The notes under the pieces are model-generated. The model did no database searches and was not told the DNA's origin. It worked only from the letters and a program-made list of their open reading frames with translations. From Sulfurimonas sp. (GTDB lineage Bacteria; Campylobacterota; Campylobacteria; Campylobacterales; Sulfurimonadaceae), in NCBI GenBank assembly GCA_026988315.1, contig JALSLJ010000074.1, positions 1 through 45,248 of the forward strand: a stretch of DNA of 45,248 bases. The letters are read 5' to 3'. Both the position numbers and the translations under genes were made by a program. Below are positions 18,371 to 28,425 of the stretch, piece by piece. Numbering within the stretch: position 1 is the first letter of the stretch; each line of letters begins with the position of its first letter.

Positions 18371-20569
18371 TTGAAAGACGCTTTATTTATCGTAATTACT
18401 GGAATTTTAACCTATCTTGGTTTTGCAACAATATTTGGAGATAGTGGACTAATTGGAAGCTATGGTGTTGTTTTTGCTTCGTTTAACCATCAGTATTTTG
18501 GATATATCTCATATGTTTATATTTTAATCATGCTTGCACCTCTATATAGTTTTTATAAAAACAGTTCTTTTAATATGCGAAAATTTGAAGTAGCTGTAGC
18601 ATCATTTTTATTGCTCTTTTCTTTTCTTTTAGCCCAAGCAATGTTAGTGGAGAATGAATTAAGAGGTGTGATTGGTGCAGATTTTGTAGATTTTCTCTCT
18701 CCTTATATTGGTCTTTTTGGTTTGTGGATATTTTGGTTGGTGATTACACTTGTTTCTTTTATAATTATTTTAGATAAAAGTACTCATGAATTGGCTTCTT
18801 TGTTATCAGATTTAGTAAAAAGTAAAATACCACAGCAAAAAAAATCAACAGAAATTAAAAAGAAAAGTATTACAAAAGAAAAACCAATAAAAAAATCAAA
18901 TTCACCAGAAGCTCAAGAGATTTTAGAAGAGGAGATTGATAAGCCATCATATTTAAGAAAGGATACCTCTTTTGCTATTCCTACGATAAAAGAAGTAAAT
19001 ATAGTTGAAGATATAGATATTGTAGATACCCCCAAAGAGGAGCAAAAATCGCATAATATTTTAGAGCTCGCTTCACAAGTTAAAGAGCAAAAAAATGCAG
19101 TTATTGTTGAAGAACTTGAAGAAAATGCAAAATTACTAGAGACCATAGAAAAAGGTGAAGTTGAAAAACCTAAAAACTTTACGCTTCCCTCCATAAAATT
19201 TTTGCAAAAACCAGATGCAACATCCCATAGTGTTGATGAGAGTGAACTGGATGATAAAATTCGTTACCTCATAGAAAAACTTGCCCACTTTAAAATTGAT
19301 GGGGATGTGGTGAGGACTTATGCGGGTCCTGTTGTTTCTACATTTGAGTTTAAGCCTGCTGCAAATGTAAAAGTATCTAAGATTTTAAATCTTCAAGATG
19401 ATTTGGCAATGGCTCTCTCAGCCGAGACTATCCGTATTCAAGCTCCTATCCCCGGAAAAGATGTTGTTGGTATCGAAATACCAAACGATACTGTTGATAC
19501 TATTTACCTAAGAGAGTTGCTTGATTCTAAACTATTTAAAGAGTCCGCATCCCCATTAACAATTGCTTTAGGCAAGGATATTGTTGGTAAACCTTTTATT
19601 ACTGACCTTAAAAAGCTCCCCCATCTTCTTATAGCTGGAACTACAGGGAGTGGTAAAAGTGTTGGTATAAACTCCATGATACTTTCACTGCTTTATAAGA
19701 ATTCACCTGATCAGTTGAGACTTCTTATGATTGATCCTAAAATGCTTGAGTTTTCCATATACAATGAGATTCCTCATCTTCTTACTCCTGTAATTACAAA
19801 ACCCAAACAGGCAATAGTAGCCTTAAATAATATGGTTTCAGAGATGGAGCGCCGTTACGAGCTTATGAGTGAAACAAAAACAAAAAATATTGAAAACTAC
19901 AACGAAAAAATAAAAAAAGAGGGTGGGGAGCACTTTCCTTATATGGTTGTTATCATAGATGAACTAGCTGACTTAATGATGACAAGTGGAAAAGATGTTG
20001 AGCATTCTATTGCGAGATTAGCGCAAATGGCACGAGCATCAGGAATACACTTGATAGTTGCAACGCAAAGACCATCAGTTGATGTTGTTACAGGTCTTAT
20101 AAAAGCAAACTTACCATCTCGTATATCATACAGAGTGGGGCAAAAAGTCGATAGTAAGATTATCTTAGACCAAATGGGTGCAGAATCACTTCTTGGTCGC
20201 GGTGATATGCTATTTACTCCTCCAGGTGCTCCAGCTCTTGTTCGTCTTCATGCTCCTTGGAGTACAGAAGAGGAGATAGAAAATATAGTAGAGTTTATAA
20301 AATCTCAGCGCGAACCAAACTATGACAAGAGTTTTTTAGTAGAGGAAAGCGAAACAACATCAAACTCTTCTGCTGATTCATACGAAGAGTTAGACCCTCT
20401 TTATGAAGATGCAAAAAATGTAGTGTTGACAGATAAAAAAACCTCTATATCATACTTGCAAAGAAAACTCCAAATTGGGTACAATCGCTCTGCTAGAGTG
20501 ATTGAACAGTTAGAAAAAGAGGGCATACTCTCTGTTCCTAATGCGAAAGGGATTCGTGAGATACTGTAG
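18371..20569 (+). CDS. ftsK: DNA translocase FtsK
   Basis: Division-site DNA pump that resolves chromosome dimers and moves the terminus region. The 732 residues show an N-terminal block of four hydrophobic helices (to about residue 140), a charged Lys/Glu linker (about 150-280), and the RecA-like motor with Walker A GTTGSGKSVG (423-432), Walker B MVVIIDELADLMM and the FtsK stretch HLIVATQRPSVDVVTGLIKA. A winged-helix gamma domain follows at the end (SISYLQRKLQIGYNRSARVI), which reads orientation sequences. I use a TTG start with AGGA about 8 bases upstream; no better ATG precedes the first helix. The linker is short compared with E. coli FtsK. Confidence 0.95.
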   Translation: MKDALFIVITGILTYLGFATIFGDSGLIGSYGVVFASFNHQYFGYISYVYILIMLAPLYSFYKNSSFNMRKFEVAVASFLLLFSFLLAQAMLVENELRGVIGADFVDFLSPYIGLFGLWIFWLVITLVSFIIILDKSTHELASLLSDLVKSKIPQQKKSTEIKKKSITKEKPIKKSNSPEAQEILEEEIDKPSYLRKDTSFAIPTIKEVNIVEDIDIVDTPKEEQKSHNILELASQVKEQKNAVIVEELEENAKLLETIEKGEVEKPKNFTLPSIKFLQKPDATSHSVDESELDDKIRYLIEKLAHFKIDGDVVRTYAGPVVSTFEFKPAANVKVSKILNLQDDLAMALSAETIRIQAPIPGKDVVGIEIPNDTVDTIYLRELLDSKLFKESASPLTIALGKDIVGKPFITDLKKLPHLLIAGTTGSGKSVGINSMILSLLYKNSPDQLRLLMIDPKMLEFSIYNEIPHLLTPVITKPKQAIVALNNMVSEMERRYELMSETKTKNIENYNEKIKKEGGEHFPYMVVIIDELADLMMTSGKDVEHSIARLAQMARASGIHLIVATQRPSVDVVTGLIKANLPSRISYRVGQKVDSKIILDQMGAESLLGRGDMLFTPPGAPALVRLHAPWSTEEEIENIVEFIKSQREPNYDKSFLVEESETTSNSSADSYEELDPLYEDAKNVVLTDKKTSISYLQRKLQIGYNRSARVIEQLEKEGILSVPNAKGIREIL

Positions 20570-20701
20570 GGTATATATCTTAGATAAGCAAAAATACTTC
20601 ATTCTACCCCTTAACATCTAAATAAATGTATATTTTTCATAAAAATCACTACAAAAAGCTATAAATTAACATATCGAGGGTGAAAAATGAATTTTTTTAA
20701 G

Positions 20702-20751
20702 TTCTTTGATATAATAACTATATCATATGATATAGTTATTATATCAAAGAA
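20702..20751. repeat. Perfect 50-bp palindrome
   Basis: Two 25-base arms, TTCTTTGATATAATAACTAT plus ATCAT and its exact reverse complement, meet with no spacer. Each arm contains TATAAT (20710-20715 on plus, 20738-20743 on minus), so it could hold two opposed -10 elements. As RNA it would make a very long hairpin ending ten bases before the AAAGG of the next gene. Role unknown. Confidence 0.9.
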
Positions 20752-20773
20752 TTACGAAGTAAAGGTACTGCTC

Positions 20774-21166
20774 ATGACTACACCACAGTTCATTTTCACA
20801 AAGTATAGCAATTCGTTTAGTGTATATATTAAAAATTTAGAGCAATTATCAGTAGAACAAATACAAGAGATTCAAATTTTTGTTGCGCAGAGAAAAGGTG
20901 TTTTTGATTTTGAGACTTACTCCTTTGTAATTCAAAAAAGATTGGAGTTTGATGCGTTTGTTTCATTATTGGGATACAGCGAGATTAATGCCGAGTGTGA
21001 AGAGGTAGAATTGATTAGAAAGACTTATGCAAAAATAGACTTTGGAAAATATAAAGGCATGAGATTTAGCGAACTGCCTGATTCTTATCTTATTTGGCTA
21101 AAAGGTAATTATAGAGGAAAAGAGAGAGAAACAATTGATACTGAATTAAAAAGTAGAAATATATAA
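20774..21166 (+). CDS. Small DUF3820-like protein (ExoX C-terminal type motif)
   Basis: A 131-residue cytoplasmic protein. Its C-terminal part has IDFGKYKGMRFSELPDSYL followed by IWL, the pattern of the DUF3820/ExoX C-terminal-like family, which often accompanies exonuclease or nucleic-acid functions; the N-terminal part is not recognised. I take the ATG at 20774, preceded by AAAGG at 20761. A second in-frame ATG at 20687 with a strong GAGGG site would add 29 residues encoded largely by the 50-bp palindrome; since the palindrome looks like a regulatory or inserted element, that longer form is less likely. It stands alone between ftsK and acnB. Confidence 0.6.
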   Translation: MTTPQFIFTKYSNSFSVYIKNLEQLSVEQIQEIQIFVAQRKGVFDFETYSFVIQKRLEFDAFVSLLGYSEINAECEEVELIRKTYAKIDFGKYKGMRFSELPDSYLIWLKGNYRGKERETIDTELKSRNI

Positions 21167-21174
21167 GTTGGCTA

Positions 21175-21268
21175 GTGTTACAAATGTTAACACATATAAA
21201 AATATATATCACTGAAGTGTTTAGATAAGTAACATGCTAATTGTTACTAATTTATATTTGGCTATAAT
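21175..21268 (+). promoter_or_regulatory. acnB upstream region: two inverted repeats and -10
   Basis: GTGTTA/TAACAC (21175-21193) and AGTAACA/TGTTACT with a 7-base spacer (21228-21248) lie upstream of TATAAT at 21263-21268. The second repeat sits where a -35 would be, so it may be an operator controlling acnB; the first may instead be a weak terminator of the preceding gene. Confidence 0.4.
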
Positions 21269-21297
21269 CATTCAAAATTTACCAAACAGGAATGACT

Positions 21298-23862
21298 ATG
21301 GCATTTTTAGATGATTATAAGAAACATACACAAGAGAGAGCGGAACTTGGCGTTCCACCACTAGCTTTAACTGCTGAACAAACAGCAGAGCTTGTTGAGA
21401 TATTAAAAGCTTCACCAATTGTGGAGCAAGACTATGCAATGGATATTTTTGAAAATAAAATCCCTGCTGGTGTTGATGATGCTGCTTATGTAAAAGCTGC
21501 GTTTTTAAATGATGTAGTACAAGGTAATGTTTCTTGTGATGCAATTACACCTGCTAAAGCTTGTGAAATTTTAGGAAAAATGCTTGGTGGATTTAATGTT
21601 ACTCCATTGGTTGAAGCACTTAAAATTGAAGCTATTGCAGATATTGCGGCTACACAACTTAAAAATACAATTTTAGTATATGATTCATTTAATGATGTAA
21701 AAGCTTTAATGGATGCTGGAAACCCTCAAGCCAAAGAGATTATAGAGTCTTGGGCAAATGGTGAATGGTTCACTAATAAGCCAACTATGGACAAAGAGAT
21801 CACAGTTACAGTGTATAAGATTCCAGGTGAAACAAATACCGACGATTTATCTCCAGCTTCTGAAGCGTTTACAAGAGCAGATATCCCATTACATGCGAAC
21901 TCTTTTCTAGTAAATAGAATGGATAACCCTCTTGATACTATGAAAAAGCTAAAAGAAAAAGGTCATCCATTAGCATATGTTGGTGATGTTGTAGGAACTG
22001 GTTCGTCAAGAAAATCAGGAATCAACTCTGTTCAATGGCATATGGGTGTTGATATTGATGGTATCCCTAACAAAAGAACTGGTGGTATTGTAATTGGTGA
22101 TACTATCGCTCCAATTTTCTTTAATACAGCAGAAGATTCAGGATGTATCCCTATTCAAGCTCCTGTTGGAGATTTAGAAACTGGTGATGTGATTACTGTT
22201 AAGCCATTTGATGGTGTTATTGAGAGAGATGGAAAAGTTGTGTCTGAATTTACACTTTCTCCAAATACTCTTCCAGATGAGATGCGTGCTGGTGGTCGTA
22301 TTCCACTTATTATTGGTAAGGGTCTTACTGCAAAAGCTAGAGAAGTTTTGGGTATGGATGCTGGAGATATTTTTCTTGTTCCTGAGCAACCAAAAGATGA
22401 TGGTAGCGGATATACACTCGCACAAAAAATGCTTGGAAAGGCTTGTGGTATAGAGGGTGTTAAACCTGGTATGTATTGTGAGCCTATTGCAACTACAGTT
22501 GGTTCTCAAGATACAACTGGTCCAATGACAAGGGATGAAGTAAAAGAGCTTGCAGCACTTAGCTTTGGTGCTGATATGGTTATGCAATCATTTTGTCATA
22601 CTGCTGCATATCCAAAACCAGCAGATATTAAACTACAACACACCCTTCCAGAATTTTGGACATCAAGAAAAGGTTTCATTCTTCGCCCAGGTGATGGTGT
22701 AATCCACTCATGGTTAAACAGACTTTGTCTTCCAGATACTGTTGGTACTGGTGCAGATAGTCATACTCGTTTCCCAATTGGTATCTCTTTTCCAGCTGGT
22801 TCTGGTCTTGTTGCATTTGCAGGAGTTACAGGTATGATGCCTCTAACTGTACCTGAGTCTGTCTTAGTGAAGTTTTCTGGTACTATGCAACCAGGAATTA
22901 CACTAAGAGATTTAGTAAATGCTATCCCTCATCAAGCTATAAAAGATGGTTTATTAACTGTTGAGAAGAAGGGTAAGAAAAATATCTTTGCTGGAACTAT
23001 AATTGAGATCGAAGGCCTGCCTGATCTTAAATGTGAGCAAGCATTCGAATTATCTGATGCTTCTGCTGAGAGAAGCTCTGCTGCTTGTACTGTTAAGCTT
23101 AACCGTGAGCCTGTAGTTGAGTACCTAGAGTCAAACATTGTTCTTATTGAAGAGTTGATTGCTCAAGGTTATTCTGATGCTGCAACACTACAAAGAAGAG
23201 CAGACAAGATGAAAGATTGGATTAAAAATGGCGAATTGATGGAAGCTGATAAAGATGCTAAATATATCGCAACTATCAACATTGACTTAAACGAAATCAA
23301 AGAGCCAATTTTAGCTTGTCCAAATGATCCAGATGATGTTAAAACTTTAACTGAAATTCATGAAGCTGGTTTACGCACTGAAATTGATGAAGTGTTTGTT
23401 GGTTCATGTATGACTAACATTGGTCTTTTCCGTGCTGCTGGTGAGATTTTAAGAGGCGAGGGTGCTGTTAAAAATAAACTATGGATCTGTCCTCCAACTA
23501 AAATGGATGAAAAAACTCTTCAAGAAGAGGGTTATTATTCTGTATTTGGTATGGCTGGAGCTAGAACTGAGATTCCAGGTTGTTCTTTATGTATGGGTAA
23601 TCAAGCTGCTGTTGCACAAAACGCATGGGTATTCTCAACATCAACTAGAAACTTTGATAACAGATTAGGTAAAGGTTCTCAAGTGTATCTAGGATCTGCT
23701 GAGTTAGCTGCTGTTGTAGCACTTAAAGGTGCACTACCAACTGCTGCAGAATATTTAGAGGTAGTTGCAAATAAAATCACTCCAGAGATGACTGACGAAG
23801 TATATAAATATCTTAACTTCAACAAAGTAGAAAAAGACGCGTTAAGCGCAATGATTAAATAA
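21298..23862 (+). CDS. acnB: Bifunctional aconitate hydratase 2 / 2-methylisocitrate dehydratase
   Basis: [4Fe-4S] enzyme interconverting citrate and isocitrate; in a reductive TCA cycle it runs from isocitrate to citrate. The 854-residue chain opens with [20 protein letters not shown], like E. coli AcnB, and the HEAT-like, swivelling and catalytic domains follow in AcnB order, not AcnA order. Cluster cysteines are visible in FVGSCMTN and GCSLCMGN, and [17 protein letters not shown] is the typical active-site stretch. I use the ATG at 21298, six bases after AGGA; the one at 21292 abuts the ribosome-binding site. It is separated from the main rTCA operon by about 9 kb of envelope genes. Confidence 0.97.
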   Translation: MAFLDDYKKHTQERAELGVPPLALTAEQTAELVEILKASPIVEQDYAMDIFENKIPAGVDDAAYVKAAFLNDVVQGNVSCDAITPAKACEILGKMLGGFNVTPLVEALKIEAIADIAATQLKNTILVYDSFNDVKALMDAGNPQAKEIIESWANGEWFTNKPTMDKEITVTVYKIPGETNTDDLSPASEAFTRADIPLHANSFLVNRMDNPLDTMKKLKEKGHPLAYVGDVVGTGSSRKSGINSVQWHMGVDIDGIPNKRTGGIVIGDTIAPIFFNTAEDSGCIPIQAPVGDLETGDVITVKPFDGVIERDGKVVSEFTLSPNTLPDEMRAGGRIPLIIGKGLTAKAREVLGMDAGDIFLVPEQPKDDGSGYTLAQKMLGKACGIEGVKPGMYCEPIATTVGSQDTTGPMTRDEVKELAALSFGADMVMQSFCHTAAYPKPADIKLQHTLPEFWTSRKGFILRPGDGVIHSWLNRLCLPDTVGTGADSHTRFPIGISFPAGSGLVAFAGVTGMMPLTVPESVLVKFSGTMQPGITLRDLVNAIPHQAIKDGLLTVEKKGKKNIFAGTIIEIEGLPDLKCEQAFELSDASAERSSAACTVKLNREPVVEYLESNIVLIEELIAQGYSDAATLQRRADKMKDWIKNGELMEADKDAKYIATINIDLNEIKEPILACPNDPDDVKTLTEIHEAGLRTEIDEVFVGSCMTNIGLFRAAGEILRGEGAVKNKLWICPPTKMDEKTLQEEGYYSVFGMAGARTEIPGCSLCMGNQAAVAQNAWVFSTSTRNFDNRLGKGSQVYLGSAELAAVVALKGALPTAAEYLEVVANKITPEMTDEVYKYLNFNKVEKDALSAMIK

Positions 23863-23894
23863 GATAATCCTCAGGCTTTTGGCACTAAATGCCG

Positions 23895-23956
23895 ATGCCT
23901 CCATCGCTTTTCGATCCCCTTTGAGGGTAAAAGCGTAAGCGGGGCATGCCTTTTTT
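23895..23956 (+). terminator. Long nested terminator of acnB
   Basis: An outer stem ATGCC(T)CC with GGGGCAT, an inner stem CGCTTTT/AAAAGCG and a CCC/GGG tip are nested at 23895-23947. After three more bases (GCC) a run of six T follows at 23951-23956. This is a credible intrinsic terminator between two converging genes; the size is unusual. Confidence 0.7.
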
Positions 23957-24470
23957 AATCCCTAATGACATCAAACTCTAAAGAGTATTTCGGGGTAAAA
24001 ACTTCCAAATCAATCTTCTCGTTTTGCTTTTGATTTTTAAAAACTATTTTTACATTATTTTCAAATTCATCTATATAAGAGATAGAATTAATAAGCTCTT
24101 TTTGTGTTATTATTGTAAATGTAGTGTCACCATAGAGTGTTTCAAATGTATTGTTTTTAACTTTTTTAGCATTCTTAATCATCTTAAAAAAATCAAAATT
24201 TGATTCCACTTTTTTAATAATAACTTGCTCTATCTCTGGCTCAACTATTGTCACCTCAAATCTATTTATATAAATTTTTTTCTTTACAGGTTGTGTGTAA
24301 TTCCAAACAGCATTTTGCGGTTTTGAAGCAATAATATGTCCATTGTATGTAAGAACTTTCTCTTTATCATCTGTAACTTTTTGTATAAAATCAGCTTCAA
24401 ATGAGTCTATTGTGTTTATGGAACCAAAACTTATATTTGCAAATACAAGTAGAATAAAAATGTGTTTCAT
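23955..24470 (-). CDS. lolA: LolA-type outer-membrane lipoprotein carrier
   Basis: Periplasmic chaperone that takes lipoproteins from the LolCDE exporter to the outer membrane. The 171 residues start with a signal peptide (IFILLVFANISFG) and continue with IDSFEADFIQKVTDDKEKVL, TYNGHIIASKPQNAVWNYTQ and PVKKKIYI, the typical LolA beta-sheet opening. The later part is poorly conserved, as is usual. It is transcribed divergently from secA; with the LolC/E-like permease after secA, this makes a lolA/secA-lolC/E neighbourhood I recall from H. pylori. An AAGGA ribosome-binding site lies six bases before the ATG. Confidence 0.82.
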   Translation of the reverse strand: MKHIFILLVFANISFGSINTIDSFEADFIQKVTDDKEKVLTYNGHIIASKPQNAVWNYTQPVKKKIYINRFEVTIVEPEIEQVIIKKVESNFDFFKMIKNAKKVKNNTFETLYGDTTFTIITQKELINSISYIDEFENNVKIVFKNQKQNEKIDLEVFTPKYSLEFDVIRD

Positions 24471-24598
24471 GTATTTTCCTTAATGAAAAAAATTATATCA
24501 AATTGGTGATTGATATTGCATTAAAATAAATCATTTTAGTATTTATGCAAATTATTATTTTTTGTATGATAGAATGGCGCATATTTCTTTGATGGGTA

Positions 24599-24604
24599 TA
24601 TAAT
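24599..24604 (+). promoter_or_regulatory. Probable -10 element for secA
   Basis: TATAAT at 24599-24604, 32 bp before the chosen secA start, in the short gap between divergent lolA and secA. No obvious -35. Confidence 0.42.
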
Positions 24605-24636
24605 AGACTATATAGTTGTCATATATAAGGTTGAGA

Positions 24637-27210
24637 ATGCTACAAGCATTAATGGGTAAGATTTTTGGTACTACCAACGATCGCGAATTAAAAAAATATG
24701 CAAAAAGAGTTAAAAGTATCAATGCTCTTGAAAGCAAATATGAAGTTTTAAGTGATGATGAGCTCAAAGAGGCATTTTTAGAATTAAAAAACAGTGTTGT
24801 AAAGGAAGAGAAAAGCTTAGATGATGTTCTGATAGATTCTTTTGCTATCACTAGAGAAGCCAGTAAAAGAGTTTTAAAAATGAGACACTTTGATGTTCAA
24901 CTTGTGGGTGGTATGGTGCTACATGAGGGACGAATAGCTGAGATGAAAACAGGTGAGGGTAAAACACTTGTAGCAACTCTTGCAATTGCTTTAAATGCAA
25001 TGACTGGCAAAGGTGTGCATTTAGTAACCGTAAATGATTATCTAGCTTCAAGAGATGGGACTGAGATGGGGGTTCTTTATGAATTTCTAGGCTTCTCCGT
25101 TGGTATCATTGGCGATAACATGATAAGCACAGAGGAGAAAAAAGCTGCATATAATGCGGATATCACTTATGGTACAAATAATGAGTTTGGTTTTGATTAT
25201 TTAAGAGACAATATGAGTTATTCTCAAGAGCAGATGGTTCAAAGAGGTCATAACTTTGTTATTGTAGATGAAGTTGATAGTATTTTAATTGATGAAGCAA
25301 GAACACCTCTCATCATCTCTGGTCCAACCAATAGAACAATGCAAGACTATGCAGATGCAAATATCATAGCAATGAAACTTGAAAAAGATAAACATTTTAC
25401 TGTTGATGAAAAAGATAAAGTGATTCTAATTACTGAAGAGGGGATCACTAAAGCCGAGGAGTTATTTAAAGTAGAAAATTTATATAGCCCTGAGAACGCT
25501 TCTTTACCTCATGCACTAGACCAAGCCTTAAAAGCTAATTATCTTTTTGAAAAAGATGTTGATTATGTTGTTAATGATGGAGAGGTCGTTATTGTAGATG
25601 AATTTACAGGAAGGCTGAGTGAAGGTCGTCGCTATTCTGAAGGGCTACATCAAGCTCTTGAAGCAAAAGAGAAAGTTGAGATTAAAGAGGAGACGCAAAC
25701 TTTAGCAGATATTACATTCCAAAATTATTTCAGAATGTATGATAAACTCTCGGGAATGACGGGTACTGCTCAAACAGAGGCTACAGAATTTGCTCAAATA
25801 TATTCTCTTGATGTTGTTTCTATCCCTACAAATATCCCTATCACAAGAAAAGATTTAAACGATTTAATTTATAAAACAGAAGATGAAAAATTTTCTGCTG
25901 TTGTTGGTACTATTAAAACTTTAGCAAAGACAGGTCAACCAGTCTTAATTGGTACCGCTTCGATTGAAAAATCTGAAGTACTTCATGCAGTACTAAAGAA
26001 AGAAAAAATAGCACATACTGTCTTGAATGCAAAAAATCATGAACAAGAGGGTGAAATCATTAAAAATGCTGGTCAAATGGGAGCAGTTACTATTGCTACA
26101 AATATGGCTGGTCGTGGTGTTGACATTAAAGTAAATGATGAAGTAAAAGCTCTTGGGGGTCTTTATATTATCGGTACTGAGAGACATGAGAATCGTCGTA
26201 TAGATAATCAGCTTCGTGGACGCTCTGGAAGGCAAGGGGATGCTGGTACAACTCAATTTTATTTATCTTTAGAAGATAGTCTTCTTCGTATCTTTGGAAG
26301 TGATAAAATTAAATCAATCATGGAGAGATTGGGTGTTGAAGATGGTGAGTATATAGAATCTAAAATGGTTACTCGTGCAGTTGAAAAAGCTCAGAAAAAA
26401 GTTGAAAATATGCACTATGAAGGTAGAAAGCAGATTGTTGAGTATGATGATGTTGCTAATGAGCAAAGAAAAATAATTTATAAATTTAGAAATAAACTTT
26501 TAAATAAAGAGTATGATATAAGTTCTAAAGTGAATGAAATTAGAGCAGAGTATATTGAAAACATACTAAATAGTGCTGATATATATGATGGAGGCGATAG
26601 AGAAGATTACAATATAAAAAAAGTTTGTGAGCTTTTAAAAGAGCAAATCAACCTTGATATTGATGCAGAGGAGTTAAGCTCATATGAGTATGATGAGTTA
26701 CTGGAAAAAGTGATAGCTCTTGTTAAAAAATCATATGATGAAAAGATGAGTGTAGTTGATGTAGATGTGGTGCGTGATATAGAAAAAGAGCTTTATCTAA
26801 AAGAATTAGACAGTGCATGGAGAGAGCATCTTTATGCTATGGATACTATGAAAACAGGGATTAGACTTCGTGCTTACAATCAAAAAGATCCACTTGTAGA
26901 GTATAAAAAAGAGAGTTTTAGTCTTTTTACTGAGTTAATTAACGATATTAAATTCAATACTATTAAAACTCTTCAAATTATTCAGTTTAAAATGGAATCA
27001 CCTGAGGAAGAAGCTAGAAAAATGGCAGAAAAACTTGAATTAGAACAAAAACAAAATCAAGCTTTTTTGAAGTTTAATCATTCTGAAAATGAGAAAGAAG
27101 TTAGCGAAAAAAAGATAGCTAGAAATGATCCTTGTCCATGTGGTAGTGGAAAAAAGTATAAGCAATGTTGTGGTAAAAGCGGTCCTAAAAAAGGTGTTTT
27201 TGCTTCTTGA
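24637..27210 (+). CDS. secA: Preprotein translocase ATPase SecA
   Basis: Motor of the Sec pathway, driving unfolded precursors through SecYEG. The 857-residue chain begins [20 protein letters not shown], with Walker [10 protein letters not shown] (near residue 100), the [16 protein letters not shown] block, the DEAD-like [30 protein letters not shown] and [15 protein letters not shown] in the second nucleotide-binding fold, and a C-terminal zinc-binding tail [14 protein letters not shown] that contacts SecB or the ribosome. The start at 24637 fits the AAGG six bases upstream better than the ATG at 24616. The stop overlaps a TTG start of the next gene. Confidence 0.98.
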   Translation: MLQALMGKIFGTTNDRELKKYAKRVKSINALESKYEVLSDDELKEAFLELKNSVVKEEKSLDDVLIDSFAITREASKRVLKMRHFDVQLVGGMVLHEGRIAEMKTGEGKTLVATLAIALNAMTGKGVHLVTVNDYLASRDGTEMGVLYEFLGFSVGIIGDNMISTEEKKAAYNADITYGTNNEFGFDYLRDNMSYSQEQMVQRGHNFVIVDEVDSILIDEARTPLIISGPTNRTMQDYADANIIAMKLEKDKHFTVDEKDKVILITEEGITKAEELFKVENLYSPENASLPHALDQALKANYLFEKDVDYVVNDGEVVIVDEFTGRLSEGRRYSEGLHQALEAKEKVEIKEETQTLADITFQNYFRMYDKLSGMTGTAQTEATEFAQIYSLDVVSIPTNIPITRKDLNDLIYKTEDEKFSAVVGTIKTLAKTGQPVLIGTASIEKSEVLHAVLKKEKIAHTVLNAKNHEQEGEIIKNAGQMGAVTIATNMAGRGVDIKVNDEVKALGGLYIIGTERHENRRIDNQLRGRSGRQGDAGTTQFYLSLEDSLLRIFGSDKIKSIMERLGVEDGEYIESKMVTRAVEKAQKKVENMHYEGRKQIVEYDDVANEQRKIIYKFRNKLLNKEYDISSKVNEIRAEYIENILNSADIYDGGDREDYNIKKVCELLKEQINLDIDAEELSSYEYDELLEKVIALVKKSYDEKMSVVDVDVVRDIEKELYLKELDSAWREHLYAMDTMKTGIRLRAYNQKDPLVEYKKESFSLFTELINDIKFNTIKTLQIIQFKMESPEEEARKMAEKLELEQKQNQAFLKFNHSENEKEVSEKKIARNDPCPCGSGKKYKQCCGKSGPKKGVFAS

Positions 27211-28409
27211 AAAATTCAATTGTACCTTATCTAGTAAAGCGTTTTCTACGCTTTGATAATGAACAGCCTTTTATCTTTTTATCCGCAATTTTAGCTTTTT
27301 TAGGTATTTCACTAGGTGTTATGGTGCTTATCATTGCCATGGCACTTATGAATGGTTTTGATAAAGAGTTTAAAAAGAAACTCACCATCATGAATTATCC
27401 ATTAACAATTATCCCGAAATTTTACGGCTCTGTAAATGATAGTTTACTTATAGATTTGCAAAATAAATTTCCCCACTTAAAGTTTAGTCCGTATGTGCAG
27501 TCATCTGTGATGGCTAGAAATGGTGATAAATTAGAGGGTGGATATATATTTGGAGTTAATTTTTCGCAAGAAGTTCAAGTAAACAGCGTTTTAAATGATG
27601 CACTAAAGAATACTCAAGTGAATAAGTTTGATGTTGTTGTTGGAAAATCTTTAAAGGATGAATTTAATCTTTATATTGATGATAGACTGATGTATATTTT
27701 TACCCATGTAGAGCCAGGTGGACTTTCTGTTACTCCTAAAATTAAACGCTTTAAAGTAAGAAGTGTTTTTGATTCTGGCCTTTCAGCATACGATAAAGCA
27801 TATAGTTATACCACCCTCTCATCCATGCAAGCGATACTTAGTATCCCCTCGAATCAATACGATGGGATACATATTTTCTCTAGTGATCCACATGTGGATA
27901 TATTGAAAATAAAAGAGATGTTGCCAGTGAGTGTAAGTATAAAAGGGTGGTGGGAAGATAACCTTAATTTCTTTGCAGCATTAGAGTTAGAAAAAGCAGC
28001 TCTTTTTATAGTTTTAATGCTTATCATTCTGATAGCATCTATCAATATAATATCCTCACTTTTAATGACTGTTATGAATAGGAGAGCTGAGATAGCACTC
28101 CTTTTATCTTTGGGTGCAACATCTATAGAGGTAAAAAAAGTTTTTCTTTATCTTGGTATTGTTATTGGTATAAGTGGTATTTTAGCGGGAATTGTATTTG
28201 GGATGGGTGGATTATGGATATTAAGTACTTTTGATATTATTTCACTTCCAAAAGATGTATATCCCACAACTACTTTGCCACTTGATCTTAGCCTAAAAGA
28301 CTTTATTCTCATTATAACTGGTGCTTTTACTATTGTAATAGTATCTGCTTACTACCCCGCAAAAAAAGCTAGTGAAGTAGATATTCTCACAGTTCTAAGA
28401 AATGAGTAG
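27207..28409 (+). CDS. LolC/LolE-family lipoprotein-releasing ABC permease
   Basis: A 400-residue ABC transporter permease of the FtsX/MacB type. It has an N-terminal membrane helix ([20 protein letters not shown]), a large periplasmic domain (about residues 45-265) and three C-terminal helices (about 270-300, 315-340, 370-390), with the FtsX-like stretch [16 protein letters not shown]. Such proteins release lipoproteins from the inner membrane to LolA. No LolD ATPase is seen next to it, so the ATPase must lie elsewhere, and whether the complex uses one or two permeases cannot be told. The TTG start overlaps the secA stop, implying coupled translation. Confidence 0.87.
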   Translation: MKNSIVPYLVKRFLRFDNEQPFIFLSAILAFLGISLGVMVLIIAMALMNGFDKEFKKKLTIMNYPLTIIPKFYGSVNDSLLIDLQNKFPHLKFSPYVQSSVMARNGDKLEGGYIFGVNFSQEVQVNSVLNDALKNTQVNKFDVVVGKSLKDEFNLYIDDRLMYIFTHVEPGGLSVTPKIKRFKVRSVFDSGLSAYDKAYSYTTLSSMQAILSIPSNQYDGIHIFSSDPHVDILKIKEMLPVSVSIKGWWEDNLNFFAALELEKAALFIVLMLIILIASINIISSLLMTVMNRRAEIALLLSLGATSIEVKKVFLYLGIVIGISGILAGIVFGMGGLWILSTFDIISLPKDVYPTTTLPLDLSLKDFILIITGAFTIVIVSAYYPAKKASEVDILTVLRNE

Positions 28410-28425
28410 TTACTCTCTATAAGTG

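Noticed and set aside
20687-20773. N-terminal extension of the DUF3820-like protein
   Set aside because: It would be encoded mostly by the palindrome, and the ATG at 20774 has its own ribosome-binding site; kept only as an alternative.
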